Assembly (NCBI RefSeq): GCF_003129565.1
Contig: NZ_QETF01000010.1
Location: 34,207-98,206 of the forward strand
DNA from: Salibaculum griseiflavum
GTDB taxonomy: Bacteria > Pseudomonadota > Alphaproteobacteria > Rhodobacterales > Rhodobacteraceae
Direction of reading: 5' to 3'
DNA length: 64,000 bases
Positions 60,200 through 64,000 of the stretch are shown in pieces; within the stretch, counting starts at the first letter, position 1, and each line of letters starts with the position of its first letter. The position numbers and the translations under genes are program-made. Under the pieces are notes generated by a model. That model searched no databases, was not told the origin of the DNA, and saw only the letters and a list, made by a program, of their open reading frames with translations.

Positions 60200-61458
60200 T
60201 CGCACTCAGCCCAAACACACACGTGCTGCTGGACGGCGCTGTAAAGGTCTACCTGCGCGGCAACAGCAAGCGCTGGCAGGCCACGTTCAAGATTGACCAG
60301 CACTGGGTGAGGGTCAGCACGGGCAAGACGGTGTTGGAGGAAGCCAAAACTGTGGCCCGTGACCAATACCTTGAATACAAGTTCCGCGCCAAGCACGAGC
60401 TGCCTGTTGTGACCAAACGTTTTGAAGACGTGGCCAAGCTGGCGATTGCGGATATGCAAAAGCAGCTGGACGCGGAGGCGGGGCGCAAGGTCTACAAAGA
60501 TTACATCAAGGCGCTGAACCTCTATTTCATCCCCTTCTTTGGGAAGACCTTCATCACCAGCATCGACCACCAAAAAATTCAGGACTTTAATGCGTGGCGC
60601 AAGCGGGTGATCGGGCGCGATCCCAAAGCCAGCACGCTGAACACGCACAATTCCGCTATGAACCGTGTGTACGACGAGGCTGTGGCACGCGGGTTCATCA
60701 CGCAAGCCAAGGTGCCCATACTCACAAACAAAGGCGAAGGCGCAAAACGGCGGCCTGATTTCAGCCGGGAAGATTATCGCAAGATGATCCGCAAGCTCCC
60801 GCACTGGATCGAACAGGGCAAAGGCGGCAAGTCACGCGATATGCGCCACCTGCTGCGCGACTATGTTTTGATTGTCGCCAACACCGGAATGCGACCCGGC
60901 ACCGAAGCGGAAAACCTGCGTTGGAAGCACGTGACCGTGTTCGAAGACAACGGCTTGGAATATGTGGAATTCTACCTGCACGGCAAGACCAAGCCGCACG
61001 AAGCGATTGGGCGGGCTGGCACGATTGACTATCTCAAGCGCCTGCACTCGCGCACGGAAGCGATCAAGCACATCCCATTTTATGATATGCTCAAGCAGAA
61101 ACTGGACCTGCCCGTGTTCTGCCTGCCTGATGGAACAGTCACAGATAACCTGCGCCAAACCTTCAAAGCGTTTTTGACCAAGCACGATCTTTTGATCTGT
61201 CCCAAGACAGGCGACAATCGCGTGCTGTACAGCCTGCGGCACACCTATGCCACGTTTGCTTTGGTGAATGACGGCATGGATATCCACGCACTGGCTCAGC
61301 AGATGGGCACCTCGATTGGCATGATCGAACGCCATTACAGCCACCTTACCCCGCGTATGAAAAAGGATATGTTCACGGGCAAGCGCTACGAGCTGTCAGC
61401 GGAAGCGTATGCAGCGCAGAAAGCAGAGGGTGGTGCGGGTGTGGGCGACGAAGAATAG
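60196..61458 (+). CDS. Tyrosine integrase of the second mobile region
   Basis: 420 aa from ATG 60196. The catalytic Arg is in GMRPGTEAENLRW near residue 235, the His/Arg in YSLRHTYATFAL near 351, and the Tyr in GMIERHYSHLTPRMKK near 385. An N-terminal core-binding domain (KVYKDYIKALNLYFIPFFG) is present. It is not closely similar to the first integrase by eye (different motifs). TAG stop. AACACAGT motifs flank it on both sides. Confidence 0.9.
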   Translation: MVALSPNTHVLLDGAVKVYLRGNSKRWQATFKIDQHWVRVSTGKTVLEEAKTVARDQYLEYKFRAKHELPVVTKRFEDVAKLAIADMQKQLDAEAGRKVYKDYIKALNLYFIPFFGKTFITSIDHQKIQDFNAWRKRVIGRDPKASTLNTHNSAMNRVYDEAVARGFITQAKVPILTNKGEGAKRRPDFSREDYRKMIRKLPHWIEQGKGGKSRDMRHLLRDYVLIVANTGMRPGTEAENLRWKHVTVFEDNGLEYVEFYLHGKTKPHEAIGRAGTIDYLKRLHSRTEAIKHIPFYDMLKQKLDLPVFCLPDGTVTDNLRQTFKAFLTKHDLLICPKTGDNRVLYSLRHTYATFALVNDGMDIHALAQQMGTSIGMIERHYSHLTPRMKKDMFTGKRYELSAEAYAAQKAEGGAGVGDEE

Positions 61459-61514
61459 GGGAAAACAGTTGTTCAACCCAGTTTACCAAACACAGTTGGC
61501 GCGCCACGCAAACG

Positions 61515-61540
61515 CAACACAGTTTGGCAAACCTGTGTTG
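61515..61540. repeat. Inverted AACACAG repeat downstream of the integrase
   Basis: CAACACAG-TTTGGCAAAC-CTGTGTTG: perfect 8-bp arms around a 10-bp centre. It belongs to the AACACAGT series (59416, 59443, 59457, 60188, 61489, 61516). It looks like a protein-binding site, not a terminator (no T-run). Confidence 0.7.
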
Positions 61541-61806
61541 TTCCACAGCGATTGGCTGGAAGGCTGGTGTGCCATGGTGTGGCTTGGCGCGCCTGCGAAG
61601 GACGCGGGTGGTGAACTTAGCTAGCCGAGGCTGTTTGCAGCTGTGGGGAGGTTCACGCATGAGCAGGCTAAGAATGGAAGCGCTGTGTCGGACGAAAAAT
61701 ACTTGCACAGCAAGTTTGGTCGGGTAGCTTGTCCGCCAAGCGGCGCTCTACTGGGCGGTGTCGAGTGCAAAATATCCGATAAGAATTGGGTTGCAGGGGA
61801 CGTAAT

Positions 61807-62256
61807 ATGGAAGATCAAACAGCCCAGATAATTGGTGCTATTGTAGTTATTGCAATTATTATTGGGCTTATAAAAGGAGCTATAAAAACATTTCAGAGAA
61901 ATTGGATTGCAGCTCTAATTTTGCTGATATTGCTAACTCCGATATGGGTTATTTGGGCGTTCATTGAATTGTTTACTGGAGAGATTGTTGCGTCTGCGGC
62001 ACAGCCGAATGCCAACACCCAAAGTGTGAATGTCACACTTGTAAATCAAGCGGATGGTACGACGAGGCAGTTAAAAGACTTGTCGAGTGACCAACTGACC
62101 GAGACTGTTGAAGCAAGGCAGATTAAAGAGCCTCCTTTGACTTCTTCTTATGTCTCGGATGCGCAGGTGGAAGATGAAGCAAAAGAGTGCCCTTTTTGTG
62201 CCGAAAAAATAAGGAAAAACGCGGTTATTTGTCGGTACTGCAATCGCGATCTATGA
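61807..62256 (+). CDS. Membrane protein with C-terminal zinc ribbon
   Basis: 149 aa. Two transmembrane helices (IIGAIVVIAIIIGLIKGAI and WIAALILLILLTPIWVIWAFI), a linker, and a C-terminal zinc ribbon CPFCAEKIRKNAVICRYCNRDL. AGGGGA lies before ATG 61807. This layout is like small bacterial SHOCT or superinfection-immunity-type membrane proteins, but no family is certain. It is followed nine bases later by another membrane gene, likely an operon. Confidence 0.7.
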   Translation: MEDQTAQIIGAIVVIAIIIGLIKGAIKTFQRNWIAALILLILLTPIWVIWAFIELFTGEIVASAAQPNANTQSVNVTLVNQADGTTRQLKDLSSDQLTETVEARQIKEPPLTSSYVSDAQVEDEAKECPFCAEKIRKNAVICRYCNRDL

Positions 62257-62265
62257 GGTCTAGGC

Positions 62266-62649
62266 ATGCAAAGTAAGCTGGAGAGTTTCTTTTTAGGAAA
62301 GGTTCAGGCTCTTAAAGATAGCATTCAAAATCGTGATCGTGCAGTTTTTATTGCCGCGCTGCTATCTTTTACGCCTATCTTTCCCGCGTGTATGATTGGC
62401 GCCGTTATATCGATTGTAAATCTTTACCTTGTCAAAATCGGAACCTTAAAGCGCTCTGAGCTTAGGCTATCTCTTTTCAGCCTAGCGGCTGGTATGGTGT
62501 ACACCATTATATGGGTTGTTATTTTATCAAGCCTCAGCGCTACGTTTGGAGCCTTTTTTTCAGGTCTGTTAGATATAATTACAGCCCCAGTCGATTTATT
62601 CTTCAGTCCGCCGGGCAGTAATGGCAAGCTAGATGAATACAGCGTGTAA
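62266..62649 (+). CDS. Small integral membrane protein
   Basis: 127 aa with about three hydrophobic helices (FIAALLSFTPIFPACMIGAVISIVNLYLV, LFSLAAGMVYTIIWVVILSSL, and a C-terminal weak helix). The N-terminal 25 residues are charged. No family is recognised. It is paired with the zinc-ribbon membrane gene. Confidence 0.6.
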   Translation: MQSKLESFFLGKVQALKDSIQNRDRAVFIAALLSFTPIFPACMIGAVISIVNLYLVKIGTLKRSELRLSLFSLAAGMVYTIIWVVILSSLSATFGAFFSGLLDIITAPVDLFFSPPGSNGKLDEYSV

Positions 62650-62812
62650 TCGCGCTTATACGTCGAAGATGTGCTGCGGTCAGAATGGCGTGCATCGCAT
62701 TGCGTGGTTTTCCAACCTGTGTGACGCTGCCCTTGCAGCAGACCAGTGGCACGCGAGAGCTTGTGCCAAGGGCTATCAACTTACTGACAGGGTGGTAGCT
62801 GGGGCGGCTTGA
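62633..62812 (+). CDS. 59-aa ORF overlapping the preceding gene (tentative)
   Basis: Starts ATG 62633 inside the end of the membrane gene: MNTACNRAYTSKMCCGQNGV, then WFSNLCDAALAADQWHARACAKGYQLTDRVVAGAA. There is no ribosome site of quality. The five cysteines are notable, but it could be chance. Confidence 0.25.
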   Translation: MNTACNRAYTSKMCCGQNGVHRIAWFSNLCDAALAADQWHARACAKGYQLTDRVVAGAA

Positions 62813-62825
62813 CGCTGATAGGCTA

Positions 62826-63392
62826 TCACAGCAGCTCAACGGCCTCGCTCAGCTGCTCTGCGTTTACGTCAATGTATCTTTGTGTGGTTGAGATGTGGCT
62901 GTGCCCCGCCAACTCAGCCAGCAAGCGTACACCCACACCCTTGTTTGCCAATCTGGTGATATAGGTACGTCGACCTGAATGGCTGGATGCGTCTTTCAAC
63001 CCAACCGCCTTGTATATGTCGAGGAACAGCTGGCACATGGTGTTGGCTGAGAAATGCCCGCCTTTTTGGCTCTCAAACAGGGCACGATTTGGATCGCTCA
63101 AGTTCAAGCCAGCAGCATAATCCGCCAATGCCCTGCGCAAGCGCTGGTTCACATATACAGTGCGTGTTTTGCCACCCTTGCTCTGTTCGGGGCTGAGGGT
63201 GAATTGTGTGCGTACAGCGCCCGTGTCGTCAAATACGTCCCCACGTGTCAGCGCGGCGATTTCCTTTGCCCGTAGCCCAGCATAGAAGCTGAACAGGATG
63301 ATGGTTTCGTCGCGTGTTGGATGACGGCGGCTGCGGCAATACTGTATAACCCTGCGCAGTTGAGCTTCGTTCAATGTTTGTGCTTGGCGCAT
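62826..63392 (-). CDS. Short tyrosine recombinase (catalytic domain only)
   Basis: 188 aa. All catalytic residues are present: Arg in FYAGLRAKEIAALTRGDV near residue 40, SHSGRRTYITRLANKG near 137, GHSHI near 160, and Tyr in QRYIDVNAEQL near 170. It lacks the N-terminal core-binding domain of phage integrases, as in a known group of short tyrosine recombinases. GGGGG lies eight bases before ATG 63392, so the short form seems real, not a truncation. It converges with the membrane-gene pair. Confidence 0.88.
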   Translation of the reverse strand: MRQAQTLNEAQLRRVIQYCRSRRHPTRDETIILFSFYAGLRAKEIAALTRGDVFDDTGAVRTQFTLSPEQSKGGKTRTVYVNQRLRRALADYAAGLNLSDPNRALFESQKGGHFSANTMCQLFLDIYKAVGLKDASSHSGRRTYITRLANKGVGVRLLAELAGHSHISTTQRYIDVNAEQLSEAVELL

Positions 63393-64000
63393 GCTGTAAC
63401 CCCCAAAAACCTAATCATTTTCTATAAACGACTGTAAAGTCTGAGGTTTTGGTCGGTCGACCGGAAATGGCGGAAGTTTGTCACTCAATGATTTCAACGA
63501 CTTAGGCGAAAATCTCACAGAATGCTGTTTGTATGAGATTTTCAGCTGTGTCGCGCAGCTTGCTGAAAACCACGCAGCTTGGCCTGTTTTGAGCCGGTTT
63601 TTCTGCTTCAGTGATAAATAAACGAGTAAGGCAAAACACGACGAGGCATTTGAACAGGCTACAAACGAGATCAAGGTTGGCACGCCGACGACAATTGTGC
63701 TGCAAATCCGTCCTGATGTGAGGGGGTAAGCAAATCCGAACTGCTCGTTGTTCGTCTTCTTCGCACTACCCTGTGCTCAGCGCAGGATGCCTGAAACGCA
63801 ATCCCACTGGAGAGACATCCTTTTATCCTGAAAGATTGGAAGTGATATGACGTTTGCGAAGTCGTAATGGTTGGTAATCACCCGGTTGGCACCGCCTGCC
63901 CATTCCTGACCTGAATGGCTAAGACACGTGCATAGCGACGTCGCTAGGGACGTGTCTGAGACGGAGGGTGTATGCGGGGCGAGGTTCTTGGGGTCGAGCG
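63393..64000. other. Region beyond the short recombinase; no gene recognised
   Basis: About 600 bp. No supported coding sequence on either strand; minus-strand frames between 63411 and 63705 have no ribosome site or family features. A long near-palindrome lies at 63922-63957. A recognised right end of the second mobile region, such as a third tRNA-Phe fragment, was looked for and not found. Confidence 0.5.
63922..63957. repeat. 36-bp near-palindrome
   Basis: Outer arms AGACACGT and ACGTGTCT with a perfect centre AGCGACGTCGCT (63934-63945); 16 of 18 base pairs match across the dyad. No T-run follows, so it is not a rho-independent terminator; it may be a protein site or element end. Confidence 0.7.

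Noticed and set aside
63411..63705. Minus-strand frames of 67 to 90 codons beyond the short recombinase
   Set aside because: No ribosome site, no family features and overlapping frames; treated as chance.

Overview
This window looks like a chromosome segment of a marine-type alphaproteobacterium of the Rhodobacteraceae (Roseobacter group). The evidence is the GC-rich coding style, the smo-type polyol operon, a norCBQD/nnrS/nnrU denitrification block like that of Rhodobacter and Paracoccus, the Anbu operon, the UPF0262, DUF2948 and DUF1858 genes, and the infA-maf-rng-yacG housekeeping order. The genus is an inference; no rRNA is present.

Layout. 1-286: 3' end of a cyclic-nucleotide-binding gene interrupted by an in-frame TAG. 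577-8860: LacI-type regulator and a sugar-alcohol operon (binding protein, two permeases, ATPase, sorbitol and mannitol dehydrogenases, small P-loop kinase), with matching palindromic operators before the regulator and before the transport operon. 9054-19518: partial denitrification, with norCBQD plus two small membrane genes, nnrS and nnrU on the minus strand, a DUF1858 gene, an NnrR/DNR-type regulator, and pseudoazurin-nirK-nirV on the plus strand; two perfect NnrR/FNR-type boxes lie in the two divergent promoters. 19891-23831: Anbu operon (ATP-grasp, alpha-E, transglutaminase, proteasome-like Anbu), whose first gene carries an in-frame TAG. 24167-31098: formylglycine-generating enzyme, LysR regulator and a Cys-type sulfatase, divergent from a tripartite tricarboxylate transporter (tctCBA). 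31499-44317: tRNA-Gly, ABC exporter, acyl-CoA synthetase, tRNA-Thr, murA, hisD and small conserved genes, a nitrilase-family amidase, infA, maf, RNase E/G, yacG.

44391-59307: tRNA-Phe(GAA) followed by a roughly 14.8-kb integrated island bounded by 48-bp identical direct repeats (44418-44465 and 59260-59307) of the tRNA 3' end. Its tyrosine integrase is next to the tRNA. Cargo: a putative HUH-type replication protein with upstream hairpins, a ribbon-helix-helix protein, an H-NS-like silencer, a HEPN-like protein, a complete type I restriction-modification system (hsdM-hsdS-hsdR), a UPF0149/SEC-C protein, an exported HNH nuclease, a DUF4268 protein, a gene apparently split by a frameshift, several very small genes, and a serine recombinase with clustered site-like repeats and no standard start codon.

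59308-64000: a second, apparently tandem mobile region. It has its own tyrosine integrase surrounded by recurring AACACAGT motifs, a MAPEG-family protein, two small membrane-protein genes, and a second short tyrosine recombinase on the minus strand. Its right end was not found in the window.

The most unusual items are the island at tRNA-Phe with its small-replicon-like left end, the motif array around the second integrase, the serine recombinase whose best start is ATA, and two otherwise well-preserved genes each broken by one TAG. Everything rests on reading the sequence; no database search or structure prediction was run.
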